Origin: CAWJKP01 sp963843465
Lineage (GTDB): Bacteria > Planctomycetota > Planctomycetia > Pirellulales > Thermoguttaceae
NCBI GenBank assembly: GCA_963843465.1
Contig: CAWJKP010000001.1
Coordinates: forward strand, 186,001 to 250,000
DNA: 64,000 nt
Direction of reading: 5' to 3'
In this document: piece after piece, positions 48,379 through 57,573 of the stretch
How the letters are laid out: each line of letters starts with the position of its first letter
How positions within the stretch are numbered: position 1 is the stretch's first letter
Position numbers and translations under genes: made by a program
The notes under the pieces: generated by a model
Told to the model about the DNA's origin: nothing
The model's input: the letters and a program-made list of their open reading frames with translations, nothing else
Database searches by the model: none

Positions 48379-49056
48379 CTAAAGCCGCCGCCGGCACTCG
48401 TCGAGGATTTCCGCGGTCCGGGTGCAACCGAAGCGGGTCGCGCCGGCTTCACGCACGGCCAAGGCCATGTCCAGGTCGCGAACACCGCCGGCCGCCTTGA
48501 CTTGCACGTGGGAGGGAGCGTGCTTACGCATCAGCCGTAAATCGTCGAGGGTCGCGCCGCCCGTGCCGTAGCCGGTCGAGGTCTTGACCCAGTCGACCCG
48601 CAACTGGCCGCAGATCTCGCAGAGCCGGACCTTGTGTTGGTCCTGCAAGTAGCAGTTCTCAAAGATCACTTTGACCTTTCCGCCGCGCGGATGGGTGACG
48701 TCAACGACCGCCCGGATGTCGTCGCGGACGTAGTTCCAGTCGCCGCTGAGAACCTGGCTCAGGTTCACGACCATGTCCAGCTCCACGCCTCCGTCGTCGA
48801 GCGCCTGCTGGGCCTCGGCTACTTTCACGACGGTCGCGTGGCCGCCGTGGGGAAAACCGATCGTCGTGCTGGGGAGCACGTCGGAACCCCGGAGCAATTC
48901 CGCACAGCGCTTCAAGTAATAGGGCAGGATACAGACGCTGGCCACGTCGTACTGCCGCGCCAACTGAATGCCCTGGTCCAATTCCTCGGCGGTCAACGTC
49001 GGCCGCAGGAGACTATGGTCGATCATCTTGGCGATGTCGCGGAGCGTATAGTGCAT
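48379..49056 (-). CDS. deoC: Deoxyribose-phosphate aldolase
   Basis: 225 residues. Cytosolic class I aldolase splitting 2-deoxyribose-5-phosphate into acetaldehyde and glyceraldehyde-3-phosphate. Motifs: start MIDHSLLRPTLTAEEL, VELDMVVNLSQVLSGDW, KVIFENCYL, Schiff-base lysine in WVKTSTGYGTGGAT and VQVKAAGGVRDL. The ATG at 49056 has GGAGG 10 nt upstream. It is followed closely by DUF4416 on the same strand. Confidence 0.93.
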   Translation of the reverse strand: MHYTLRDIAKMIDHSLLRPTLTAEELDQGIQLARQYDVASVCILPYYLKRCAELLRGSDVLPSTTIGFPHGGHATVVKVAEAQQALDDGGVELDMVVNLSQVLSGDWNYVRDDIRAVVDVTHPRGGKVKVIFENCYLQDQHKVRLCEICGQLRVDWVKTSTGYGTGGATLDDLRLMRKHAPSHVQVKAAGGVRDLDMALAVREAGATRFGCTRTAEILDECRRRL

Positions 49057-49085
49057 GTCGGTCAGACCTCCAAGTGGTTCTGGTA

Positions 49086-49122
49086 GGCCGGCGGCCGCCA
49101 AGGCGGCCTGGTCCCACCCTAC
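49086..49122. repeat. Dispersed repeat ending CCTGGTCCCACCCTAC
   Basis: Right-hand half of the GTAGGGTGGGACAAGG family in reverse orientation, between deoC and the ROK kinase gene. Confidence 0.75.
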
Positions 49123-49148
49123 GACTTCTCAGCAAATCGACTACTACC

Positions 49149-50117
49149 CTAGCTCAACGATCCGCCTTGGGCCGCCAGGGCGATTCCGCCCAAGATGCCG
49201 GCTCGGTCGGCCAAGAGGGAAAGTCGCACGTCAATGCTGTCCGGGGGGAGCATTCCGGTTCGCTGCCGCACGGTCCTCTCGACGGGCTCGCGCAAGAGCT
49301 CACCCATCCCGGCCACGCCGCCGCCGAGGACGATCAGGTCCGGGTGCAAGGTCACCGCCACGTTCACGGCGGCGATGCCCAGCCAGGTGGCGGCCCGTTG
49401 GATGGCCTCGCGCACCGTCTCCTCGCCGGCTGTGGCCGCGGCCGCCATCGTGGCCGGCGTCACGCGGGACACCTCGCCGCCGACAAGCTCGTGGAGCTTG
49501 GGCGCCAGACCGCTGAGGAAAAGGCGAACTCCTTCGGCCACGATGGCCGGCGCCGCGGCGAGGGTCTCCAGGCAGCCGCGGTTGCCGCAACCGCACCGCG
49601 GGCCGTCGGGAAGAAGGATCTGATGGCCCAATTCGCCGGCGGCGCCCCAGGGTCCCAGGCGGAGTTTGCCGTCGACGACTACGCCGCCGCCGATGCCCGT
49701 CCCCACGGCGAAGAAGGCCATCGTGTTGGCCGTCCGCCCGTGGCCGTAGACAAGTTCCCCCAGCGTGGCCGTTCGCACGTCGTTCAGCAGGTAGACGGGG
49801 CACCCCAGGCGCGGCGCCAGCACGTCGCGCACCGGCACGTTGCGCCACTTGCCGGGAAAATTAGGCATGAAGAGCGTCTGCCCCTTCTTCAGATCGACCA
49901 GCCCCGGCACGGCGATGCCCACGGAGGCCACGGAGGCTTTCTGGCGGCGGCAGAGCCTTTCCACCAATTCTGCGATGCGACCCAGCACGTTGTCGGGTCC
50001 CTCGTAGGAGAGCGTGGGCTCGCTGTCTTCGCAAAGCAGAACGCCGTCCGCCGTGCCCAGCGCCGCGCGGAGATTGGTCCCTCCCAGATCGACGCTGGCG
50101 TAGATGTCGGTTGTCAT
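49149..50117 (-). CDS. ROK-family sugar kinase
   Basis: 322 residues from ATG 50117. The ATP-binding DLGGTNLRAALG motif sits near residue 9. The central GTGIGGGVVVDGKL motif and the ROK signature GELGHQ with the zinc-binding cluster CGCGNRGCLET follow near residue 160. The C-terminal phosphate motif is VLGGGVAGMGEL. It phosphorylates glucose or another hexose. Its ATG overlaps the stop of the upstream TIM-barrel gene by 4 bp (ATGA), a tight operon. Confidence 0.9.
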   Translation of the reverse strand: MTTDIYASVDLGGTNLRAALGTADGVLLCEDSEPTLSYEGPDNVLGRIAELVERLCRRQKASVASVGIAVPGLVDLKKGQTLFMPNFPGKWRNVPVRDVLAPRLGCPVYLLNDVRTATLGELVYGHGRTANTMAFFAVGTGIGGGVVVDGKLRLGPWGAAGELGHQILLPDGPRCGCGNRGCLETLAAAPAIVAEGVRLFLSGLAPKLHELVGGEVSRVTPATMAAAATAGEETVREAIQRAATWLGIAAVNVAVTLHPDLIVLGGGVAGMGELLREPVERTVRQRTGMLPPDSIDVRLSLLADRAGILGGIALAAQGGSLS

Positions 50118-51040
50118 CCGCGAAGTTCCTTCAGGCATTGCCGCAGCAGCGCCGCAGTTTGACGCAGGGCCTGCTGCCGGGCTTCCACTGATCCTTCAAA
50201 CTGTCGATCTTCGACCTCGATGCAGGCCGGGCCGTCGTAGCCGGCCGCTTGCAGGGCGGCCAGGAATCGCGGCCAATCGATCTGGCCGCGGCCGGGCAGC
50301 TTGGGAGTGTGGTACTCCAGGGGCGTCGCCAGGATGCCCACGTCGGCCAGCCGCTCGCGTTCGACCAGGGCGTCTTTGAGGTGTACGTGAAAAATCCGCT
50401 CGCCGAACTCGGCCAGCGGCCGCAGGTAGTCGATCTGCTGCCACGCCAGGTGCGAGGGGTCGTAATTCAGGCCGAAACTACGGCTGGGGATGTCGGCGAA
50501 CATCCGCCGCCAGACGGCCGGCGCGTGGGCCAGGTTTTTGCCGCCCGGCCATTCGTCGGCCGTGAAGAACATGGGACAGTTCTCGATGGCGATCCGCACG
50601 CCGTGCTCTTCGGCCGCGCGGACCAGCGGCGGCCAGACTTCGAGGAAGCGGGGCCAGTTCTCGGCCACGCTCTTGTGCGGATCGCGGCCTGCGAAGGTGT
50701 TCACCACGGCAACCCCCAGCAGCTCGGCGGCCGCGATCACCCGCTGCAGGTGCTCGATATATACCTGGGCCTCGGCCCGATCGGGCGTCAAGGGATTGGG
50801 ATAGTATCCCAGTCCGCTGATCGTCACGCCCGCCGCGTGAGCCAGATCGAGGACCTCTTGCGCCTGGCGGCGTCCGAAGTCGACGACGTCGACGTGCGTC
50901 ACGCCCGCGTACCGCCGCTCGGCTTTGCCTCGCGGCCAGCACATCAGCTCCACGCACTGGAAGCCCTCGGCGCCGGCAAAACGGAGCACCTCTTCCAGGC
51001 CCAGGTCGGCGAGTATCGCGCTGACGAAACCTAGCTGCAC
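50114..51040 (-). CDS. Xylose-isomerase-like TIM-barrel sugar isomerase/epimerase
   Basis: 308 residues from GTG 51040. Metal-site and barrel segments of the AP-endonuclease-2/xylose-isomerase-like family: FQCVELMCWPRG, VVNTFAGRDPHK, VRIAIENCPMFFT, FGLNYDPSHLAWQQID, FHVHLKDALV and PACIEVEDRQFEG. Typical of IolE/IolI-type and tagatose-epimerase-like enzymes; substrate unknown. It is coupled to the ROK kinase. The first 19 codons of a Gfo/Idh gene survive directly upstream (51051-51110). Confidence 0.87.
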   Translation of the reverse strand: MQLGFVSAILADLGLEEVLRFAGAEGFQCVELMCWPRGKAERRYAGVTHVDVVDFGRRQAQEVLDLAHAAGVTISGLGYYPNPLTPDRAEAQVYIEHLQRVIAAAELLGVAVVNTFAGRDPHKSVAENWPRFLEVWPPLVRAAEEHGVRIAIENCPMFFTADEWPGGKNLAHAPAVWRRMFADIPSRSFGLNYDPSHLAWQQIDYLRPLAEFGERIFHVHLKDALVERERLADVGILATPLEYHTPKLPGRGQIDWPRFLAALQAAGYDGPACIEVEDRQFEGSVEARQQALRQTAALLRQCLKELRG

Positions 51041-51050
51041 GGTCGTGCTC

Positions 51051-51110
51051 CTAGACGTGGACCGGTCCGATGAATCCTGCCCCGATGACGGCGATACCGA
51101 TATTGCGCAT
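51051..51110 (-). pseudogene. Fossil N-terminus of a Gfo/Idh/MocA oxidoreductase
   Basis: The minus strand at 51110 reads ATG then MRNIGIAVIGAGFIGPVHV and stops at TAG (51051-51053). This is the exact Rossmann start of cytosolic Gfo/Idh oxidoreductases (VIGxGFIG). The rest of the gene is missing, and the isomerase-like GTG start follows 10 bp later. A deletion that removed the body of the gene is the simplest explanation. Confidence 0.7.
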
Positions 51111-51341
51111 GGTGGGGTCGCCTGAAAGAAGTCAGGAGTCAGAATGAGTGGTCAACACGTCCACTCTGAACGCGCGTACACGTGCGTGCGAATGGGTCAT
51201 TGGCAGTCCGTGGAGGTTCCATGCCCCCCTTGTTTCGCAAGGTGCGGGAGCCATGACTGACGGCTGCGGCTTCATTCTAACTCCTAACTCCTAACTTCTA
51301 ACTCCTGACTCCTGACTCCTTAATTCTTCTTTCCCAATATA
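51111..51341. other. Repeat-containing spacer
   Basis: An AAGTCAGGAGTCAGAATG-type repeat (51128-51146) and its inverted counterpart (CTAACTCCTAACTCCTAACTT..., 51278-51322) bracket about 130 bp with no open frame. The same TTAGGAGTTAGAAG repeat occurs at 34479 and 34738. Confidence 0.6.
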
Positions 51342-52486
51342 TTACCCCAGCAGCTCCCGGTACAAGGCCGCGTAGCGGTCGATCATCCGGGCCGCGCTGA
51401 ACTGGTCCAGAGCCCGTTGCCGTGCGGACTGACCCAGCCGCCGCGCCAGCTCGGCATCGTTGAGGATCCGGTTGGTGTAGCGGGCCACACCGGCGGCCAC
51501 CGCCTTATTGACCGAGGGGGCCGACGCCGAGCGGTTGCCCGGCGAAACCAGGAAGCCCGTCTCGCCGTGGACCACCAGGTCCCGGGTGCCGGGAATGTCC
51601 GTCGCCACGACCGGCACGCCCGCGGCCATGGCCTCCAGGATCGCGTTGGATTGCCCCTCGTAGCCGCTGGTCGACCAGAGCAGGTTGAAATGGGGCAACA
51701 GCCGGGCCACGTCGGGGCGATGGCCGAGAAAATGGACCTTGTCGCGGATCAGACACTGATCGCGGAACTTCTTCAGCCGCGGGGCGTGGGGGCCGTCGCC
51801 GAGGACCAGGAGGTGGACGTCGTCGCGGATCACTTTCAGCAAGTCGGCCGCCCAGATGGCGTCCTTGACCCGCTTCTGCGGCCAAAGCCGGCCGATGAGA
51901 CCGGCCAGGTAGACGCCCCCGGGCAAGCCGAGCTCCGCCAGTAGTTGCCCCCGCGTGATCGGGCTGGACGAGGGCAGCTCGACCCCGTTGGGAATCACCA
52001 GGAATTTCTCGGCCGGCAGACCCCGCTGGACGTAAAAATCCCGCACGCCGGCGCTGTTGGCGACAATCCGCGAGGTCCGCCGGGCAAGCTGCCGATCAAT
52101 GGCCAGTTGCCCTGCGTTTTTCCAGGGATCGACGCACCGCTCGCCCGCCACCAGGCACTTCACGCCGCAAGCCAATGCGGCCGCCCGGCCGTAGGCGTTG
52201 GCGGCGAAGAGCCAGGTGTGTACCAGGTGCGGACGCAGCCGGCGGATGTGGGCCCTGAGCCGCCAGTAGGCCCGCGGATCCAGCTTCCAGGGCTTGCCGA
52301 TGACCGCCACCGGCAGGTCCGCCTTGTCCAAGTCCGCGTGCAGCGGGCCATCCCGCGTCAGCACGCAGACCTGGACCTCGAACTCGTCGCGAGGCAGCCC
52401 TTGGGCCAAGAGCACCATCTGCTTCTCGGCGCCGCGCGATCCAGCGTGGGGATGATCTGGAGAATGCGCTTCGTCAAAAGATTCAC
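51342..52486 (-). CDS. Group 1 (GT4-type) glycosyltransferase (frameshifted near 52435)
   Basis: About 381 residues. The clear body (MVLLAQGLPRDEF to YAALYRELLG) has the GT-B pattern: VHTWLFAANAYGRAAAL, IPNGVELP, GLIGRLWPQKRVKDAIWAAD, LVLGDGPHAPRL and the EGQSNAILEAMAAGVPVVAT donor site. The true N-terminus lies upstream in another frame: GTG 52486, LLTKRILQIIPTLDR then GAEKQ, requiring one extra G near 52430-52440. It transfers a sugar from a nucleotide donor in surface-polysaccharide assembly; the donor is unknown. Confidence 0.82.
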
Positions 52487-52508
52487 CTAGGTCCGGAAGA
52501 GCTAGCCA

Positions 52509-52571
52509 GTAGGTTATGCTTTAGCATAACGGAAACGGAAGAGGCTTTCGTTATGCTGAAGCATAACCTAC
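52509..52571. repeat. Palindromic GTTATGCTnAAGCATAACCTAC element, 63 bp
   Basis: Nearly perfect copy with arms 52509-52530 and 52550-52571. The TAG stop of the glycosyltransferase gene (52568-52570) is inside its right end. Confidence 0.9.
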
Positions 52572-53739
52572 AAGTTTTCCTCCAGCAGACGCTCGAACAG
52601 CGCCAAGTGGTCGTCGGCCATCTTGGCGATCGAATAGCGGCTGGCGACCAGCTTGCGCGCCGCAGCGGCCCGTTGGCGGGCCTGCTCGGGCCGGTCCCAA
52701 ACCTGCACGATCGCCGACCGCAGCATGTTCACCGCATGGACCGGGACCAGCAATCCCTCCTGACCGTGGGTGATCAGGTTGCGATTGCCCGGGATGTCGC
52801 TGGCCACCACGGGCACGCCGGCGGCCATGGCCTCCAGCAAGGCCAGCGACATTCCCTCTTCTTGCGACGGCAGCACGAAGACGTCGGCCGCGGCCAGAAG
52901 CTCGTCCACGCTGTCGAAGACGCCCGCCAGCACCACCCGGCCCAAGAGGCCTCGGGCTTCGATCTGCCCTTCGAGATCCTTGTGGTAGGGGCCCTCGCCG
53001 GCCAGCCAGAGGCGGGCCTCGGGTCGTCGCGCCGCCAGCTCTTCCCAGGCGGCCACCAGATCGGTCAGCCCCTTGGCCCGGTCGAGCCGGCCGGTGTAGA
53101 CCGCCAGCGGCGCCCCGGCGCCAGGTGCAAGCGGGGATTGGCCGCATCGAGGACCGCCCGGGCGTCGGCCTTGTGGTCCGGGCCGAAGGCGGCGGGAATC
53201 CCCACGCCGTTGGCAATGCGGTGGACCCGCTCCCGCGGATAACCGGCCCGCAGCAACTCTTCCTCGATGGCCTGGCTTGGGGCGACGATCGCCTGCGCTT
53301 TGCGGCATTGCCGCCGAATCCAGCGGCCCCCGCGGGCCTGCTCCTGCCAACGGCAATCGCCATACAGGCCGGCCCCTTCGCTCCGCAGCACCACGGGTAC
53401 CCGCCGCCGGGCCGCCTTCAGCGCCGCGTAGGCGTCGTGCTTGAGCATCGAGACGTAGATCAGGTCGTAGCGGTCCAGGTGCTTTTCCAGCCAGGCGCGG
53501 ACCGCCCGCATGTATTGCAAGGTGCCCCAGACGTGCTGCGAGGGGTTGGGCAGCCGAACCACGCGCACGCCGCGGAAGGTGATCTCCGGCGGCCATTGGG
53601 GCTGCCAGCGGGCCGTGAGGATCGTCACGCTGCCCCCCCGGCCGGCTAGTTCCGCCGCCAGCCCGGCCATGATCCGTTCCGCTCCGCCCACCAGGGGCCA
53701 GAACCGCCGCGTGACCAGCACAAGCTGCAGCAAGCTCAC
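52568..53739 (-). CDS. Group 1 (GT4-type) glycosyltransferase (frameshifted near 53125)
   Basis: About 390 residues joined. It starts at GTG 53739 (SLLQLVLVTRRFWPLVGGAE), overlapping the HPRT stop by GTGA. The N-terminal half has ERIMAGLAAELAGRGGSVTI and YVSMLKHDAYAALKAARRRV. In a G run near 53120-53130 one base seems missing, joining NPRLHLAPG to APLAVYTGRLDRAKGL. The C-terminal half has LWLAGEGPYHKDLEG and EGMSLALLEAMAAGVPVVAS. The TAG stop comes from the palindromic repeat at 52509-52571. Confidence 0.82.
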
Positions 53740-54272
53740 GCTGGCAGGCCCTCGCCCAGTTCGGCCGCATCGAGCACGGCCACGTACGGCAGGTTGCGGT
53801 AGCGGTCGCGGTGGTCCAGGCCGTAGCCGACCACGAACGCGTCGGGAACGTCGAAGGCCACGAAATCCGGCTTGATCGGCACTTCGCTTCGCCCTTGCTT
53901 GCGCAGCAGCACGGCCGTCTTGATGCTCGCCGGGCCAAGCTCGTCGAGTTGCGGGATCAGTTCCCAAAGCGTGTTGCCGGTGTGGAAAATGTCGTCCACC
54001 AACAGCACGTGCCGGCCGCGGACATCGCCGGAGAGCAAGTCCAGATCGAGCACCAACGGCCCAGGCCGCGTCGAGTTGCGATAGCTGCGGGCCTGCACCA
54101 TCTCCACCCGCAATGGAATGTCCAGCAGGCGGATCAAATCGGCCAAGAGCACCACGCTGCCGATCAGCACGCCGACGACCGTCAGAGGCCGGTCCGCGTA
54201 ATGTTGCCGGATCTGGCCGGCCATCTGCCGGATGCCCTCGCGCAGTTGTTCTTCCGTCAACAGGATTTTCAT
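53736..54272 (-). CDS. hpt: Hypoxanthine phosphoribosyltransferase
   Basis: 178 residues from ATG 54272 (MKILLTEEQLREGIRQ). Purine salvage enzyme converting hypoxanthine or guanine plus PRPP to IMP or GMP. The PRPP motif VLLVDDIFHTGNTL is near residue 96. VVGVLIGSVVLLADLIR and VVGYGLDHRDRYRNLPYVAV flank it. Its stop overlaps the glycosyltransferase start (GTGA). A longer open frame upstream contains no domain. Confidence 0.93.
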   Translation of the reverse strand: MKILLTEEQLREGIRQMAGQIRQHYADRPLTVVGVLIGSVVLLADLIRLLDIPLRVEMVQARSYRNSTRPGPLVLDLDLLSGDVRGRHVLLVDDIFHTGNTLWELIPQLDELGPASIKTAVLLRKQGRSEVPIKPDFVAFDVPDAFVVGYGLDHRDRYRNLPYVAVLDAAELGEGLPA

Positions 54273-54706
54273 GAGCTGGTGCTCCGTAATTAGTGGCCGA
54301 CCCACGATAATTTCGCCCGGTACCCCCGCCGAGTTGCGCCGTAAGTATATCGCGGTGGCTGGCAGGCACAAAGCCTCCAGGGTGGGACCCATCCTGCCGG
54401 GGTAGACGGGATCGCCGGGCCGGCAGGCCAGACTTTCTTCAAGAGAGTCCCGCCTCCAGGCGGAATGCCGCCCAAAAACGGAACTACGAGCGGGCGTTTC
54501 ACGACTCCTACACCCAGAGCCGGGAAAGCCCGGATAATTGTGGGGCACGTGAGACGTACTGCAACCTCTGGGGGGTTCTAAAAATGCACCCTAGATCTGA
54601 TCACGGACCACTAACCGTGGACCACTCTGACGACTCGCCACCAACCTATACTTGGAGAGCGGGAAACGAGCAAGAGTCTGCCATTTTCAGGGTGGGATGC
54701 CATTTT
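54273..54706. other. Spacer between divergent hpt and WcaJ-like genes
   Basis: About 430 bp. Short Gln/Arg-rich reading frames run through it but have no domain signature. GGGTGGG precedes the ATG at 54707. I see no repeat family or clear promoter here. Confidence 0.45.
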
Positions 54707-56116
54707 ATGCCGCCTTCGCGTCCAAGAATTTACCAAGCCTGGTCGTTGCGGGATCTGATCTATCGCGTTGCCGATGCGGCTGCGATCGCCGCCGGCCTGA
54801 TCATCGCGCTGCGCTGGACCCACATTCAGGTCGGCGAAACTTACGTCACCGCAGCCGCGGCGGCGATCATGGTCCACTACTTGGTGGCCGAGGCCAACGG
54901 CATGTACCGAAGCTGGCGGACTGACTCCGCCGAGCGGGAGATCCTCTGCACGCTGGTCACTTGGACGCTGACTTGCCCGCCGCTGTTCGGCGTCGGGGCC
55001 CTGGCCGGTTATGCGGCCCACTTTCCCGTGCGGCTGTTGTTGGCCTGGGGCATTGCGGGGGCCGTGACGGTGACGGTCACGCGGATGGTTCTGCGGACCA
55101 TCTTGCGGAGTTTTTGGGCCCGGGGCTATCACGTGCGGCGGTTTGCCGTGGTCGGCGTGAACCAGCTCGGGTTCGAGCTGGCGAGGAGCATCGAGGCCTC
55201 GCCTGAGTTGGGACTGAAGTTCGCCGGATTCTACGACGATCGTCCCAGCAATCGGCTGCCGCCCATTCCCGATGGCCTGGGCACGCGCTGCGGCGACCTG
55301 GAGAAGCTGCTCGACGCGACGCGGCAAGGCCGCGTGGACAACGTCTACCTGACTTTTCCCATGCGGGCGGAGGCGCGGATCCGCAGGATCCTCGAACAAC
55401 TCAGCGACACCACGGCCTCGGTCTACATCGTGCCCGACTTCTTCGTCTTCGAGCTCTTGCACTCTCGCTGGACGAACATCAGCGGCCTGCCGGCGGTGAG
55501 CGTTTTCGAGAGCCCGTTTTACGGGATCGACGGGCTGGTGAAACGCGGGTTGGACCTGGTGGTTTCCACCGTGATCCTCACCCTCTTCGCCCTGCCTATG
55601 GCGGTCATCGCGCTGGCCGTGAAGCTCAGCTCGCCGGGACCGGTCTTCTTTCGCCAGAAGCGTTACGGCCTGGACGGCCGGCAGATCCAGGTTTGGAAGT
55701 TCCGCACGATGCGGGTTTGCGAAGACGGGCCGGCGGTGAAGCAGGCCGCCAAGGACGACGCCCGGGTGACCCGCGTCGGCGCCTTCCTCCGCCGCTCCTC
55801 GCTGGACGAGTTGCCCCAGTTGTTCAACGTCCTGGAAGGCAGCATGTCGCTGGTGGGGCCCCGGCCGCACGCCAACATCCACAACGAGGCCTTCCGCAAG
55901 CTGGTCCGCGGCTATATGCTGCGGCACAAGGTCAAACCGGGGATCACCGGCCTGGCCCAGGTCAACGGCTGCCGGGGGGAGACCGAGACGGTGCAGAAGA
56001 TGACCCAACGGGTCCAGTACGATCACCGCTACATCCGCGACTGGTCGCTGGGGATGGACATCAAGATCCTCTTGCAAACCGTGCCGGCAGTCCTCTCCGG
56101 AAAGAACGCGTATTAG
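54707..56116 (+). CDS. Undecaprenyl-phosphate sugar phosphotransferase, WcaJ-like
   Basis: 469 residues from ATG 54707 (MPPSRPRIYQAWS), the first good start in the frame. Four N-terminal membrane helices (DAAAIAAGLIIALRW, LLLAWGIAGAVTVTV), a Rossmann-like CoA-binding segment (FAVVGVNQLGFELARSIEAS) and a bacterial sugar transferase domain from about 300 (GLVKRGLDLVVSTVILTLFA, SSPGPVFFRQKRYGLDGR, VWKFRTM, SLDELPQLFNVLEGSMSLVG, KPGITGLAQVNGCRGE). This protein loads the first sugar-1-phosphate onto undecaprenyl phosphate for exopolysaccharide. It is followed directly by a glycosyltransferase gene. Confidence 0.92.
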   Translation: MPPSRPRIYQAWSLRDLIYRVADAAAIAAGLIIALRWTHIQVGETYVTAAAAAIMVHYLVAEANGMYRSWRTDSAEREILCTLVTWTLTCPPLFGVGALAGYAAHFPVRLLLAWGIAGAVTVTVTRMVLRTILRSFWARGYHVRRFAVVGVNQLGFELARSIEASPELGLKFAGFYDDRPSNRLPPIPDGLGTRCGDLEKLLDATRQGRVDNVYLTFPMRAEARIRRILEQLSDTTASVYIVPDFFVFELLHSRWTNISGLPAVSVFESPFYGIDGLVKRGLDLVVSTVILTLFALPMAVIALAVKLSSPGPVFFRQKRYGLDGRQIQVWKFRTMRVCEDGPAVKQAAKDDARVTRVGAFLRRSSLDELPQLFNVLEGSMSLVGPRPHANIHNEAFRKLVRGYMLRHKVKPGITGLAQVNGCRGETETVQKMTQRVQYDHRYIRDWSLGMDIKILLQTVPAVLSGKNAY

Positions 56117-56117
56117 C

Positions 56118-57296
56118 GTGATACTCATGCCTGCCGGTACCTCGATCGAATCGTGCGACGCGGCCTGCGGGCTAGCGGCCGGTGACGAAGCACTGGTCGG
56201 CGTGCTGCACCTGATCAACGGCGAACACTACGCCGGGGCCGAGCGGGTACAGGACTTGCTGGCCGGGTCGCTGCCGGCGTTCGGCTACCGAGCGGGCTTC
56301 GTGGCCATGAAGCCCGGCCGGTTCTCTACGGCGCGGCAGTACCGTCAGGCCCCGCTCTACGAGCTTCCCATGCGGGGCCGGTGGGACCTGTCGGCGGTAA
56401 GGCGGATCGCCCGCCTCGCGCGGCAGGAGGGCTACCGCCTGTTGCACACGCATACGCCGCGGACGGCGATGATCGGGCGGCTGGCGTCGCTGGCCGCCGG
56501 GCTGCCGATGGTCCACCATGTCCATAGCCCGACCACCCGCGATTCGACTCGACGCTGGTGGAACCGGATCAACGCCGCCGTCCAGCGGCTGTCGCTCTGG
56601 GGCGTGCCGCAGGTGGTCGCCGTCTCGGAGAGCCTGGGCCGGTGGATGATCCAACAGGGCTTTGCCGCCGATCGGGTGACGGTGGTCCACAACGGCGTGC
56701 CTTGCCTGCGGCCGGCCCCGCGGTGCGACGGCCCCCGGGAGACCTGGACGCTGGGATGCGTCGCCCTGCTGCGGCCGCGCAAAGGGATCGAGGTGCTGCT
56801 GGAATCGCTGGCGATTCTCCGTGGGGAGAAATTGCCCGTGCGGTTGCGGGTCGTCGGCCCGTTCGAGACGCCGGCCTACGAAGCGGAGATCCGCGGCCTT
56901 TCGTCGCGTTACGCGCTGGCCGAGTTCGTCGACTGGGCCGGTTTCACCGGCGACGTCCCGGGAGAGTTGGAGCGGATGGACCTTTTCGTCCTGCCCAGCC
57001 TCTTCGGCGAGGGCCTGCCGATGGTGGTCCTGGAGGCGATGGCTGCCGGCGTGCCCGTGGTGGCCGCCCGGGTCGAAGGCGTGCCGGAAGCGATCCGCGA
57101 CGGCATCGACGGCCTGCTGGTGCCGCCGGGCAGCGCCGAGGACCTGGCGCGCGCCGTCGCTCGTGTGGTTCGCGGCGAGGTGGACTGGGCCGCTTGGCGA
57201 TCCAGCGCCTCCGCCCGCCAAGCCGAGCATTTTTCCGACCGCAGCATGGCCGCGGGAATCGCCAAAGTCTACGACCGGGTGCTTGCCGGCCGATAG
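56118..57296 (+). CDS. Group 1 (GT4-type) glycosyltransferase
   Basis: 392 residues. Starts at GTG 56118, one base after the WcaJ-like stop, so the two are coupled. GT-B fold motifs: LINGEHYAGAERVQDLLAG, LLHTHTPRTAMIGRLASLAA, VVAVSESLGRWMIQQGF, VVHNGVP, VALLRPRKGIEVLLESLAIL, LRVVGPFETPAYEAEI and the donor-binding EGLPMVVLEAMAAGVPVVAA. Role in the polysaccharide made with the neighbouring initiating transferase. Confidence 0.92.
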   Translation: MILMPAGTSIESCDAACGLAAGDEALVGVLHLINGEHYAGAERVQDLLAGSLPAFGYRAGFVAMKPGRFSTARQYRQAPLYELPMRGRWDLSAVRRIARLARQEGYRLLHTHTPRTAMIGRLASLAAGLPMVHHVHSPTTRDSTRRWWNRINAAVQRLSLWGVPQVVAVSESLGRWMIQQGFAADRVTVVHNGVPCLRPAPRCDGPRETWTLGCVALLRPRKGIEVLLESLAILRGEKLPVRLRVVGPFETPAYEAEIRGLSSRYALAEFVDWAGFTGDVPGELERMDLFVLPSLFGEGLPMVVLEAMAAGVPVVAARVEGVPEAIRDGIDGLLVPPGSAEDLARAVARVVRGEVDWAAWRSSASARQAEHFSDRSMAAGIAKVYDRVLAGR

Positions 57297-57573
57297 CGCT
57301 AGGTTCGCGGGAAAAGGGGACTGGCTCCGTGGCACGAGCCGATGTGGCGTAAGCAGAAACGTTTCTGCCACGGTGCCTGTCCCCTCTTCCCGCATGCCTT
57401 GCCCCGCGCGTCACCGAGGGGCTGGTGACGGGCTGTAGAGGACGGATGGGACGCATAGGTCTCATAAGTCCTATCCGTCCCATAAGTCCCATCGCTTTCT
57501 AGCACCCCTCGCTCCTCGCCCCTCCGTTGGTTACGATACTACGAGAGTCACACCAGGAACCACGTGCGGTAAC
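57297..57573. other. Spacer filled with repeats
   Basis: 57308-57396 holds a GGGGACTGG...CTGTCCCC palindrome-like repeat with an inner CAGAAACGTTTCTG inverted pair. 57440-57493 carries GGACGGATGGGACGCATAGG and inverted TCCTATCCGTCCCATAAG copies. No gene seen. Confidence 0.6.

Noticed and set aside
54584..54706. Earlier start of the WcaJ-like gene at 54584
   Set aside because: The extra 41 residues are hydrophilic and unlike the family N-terminus, and no ribosome site precedes that ATG.
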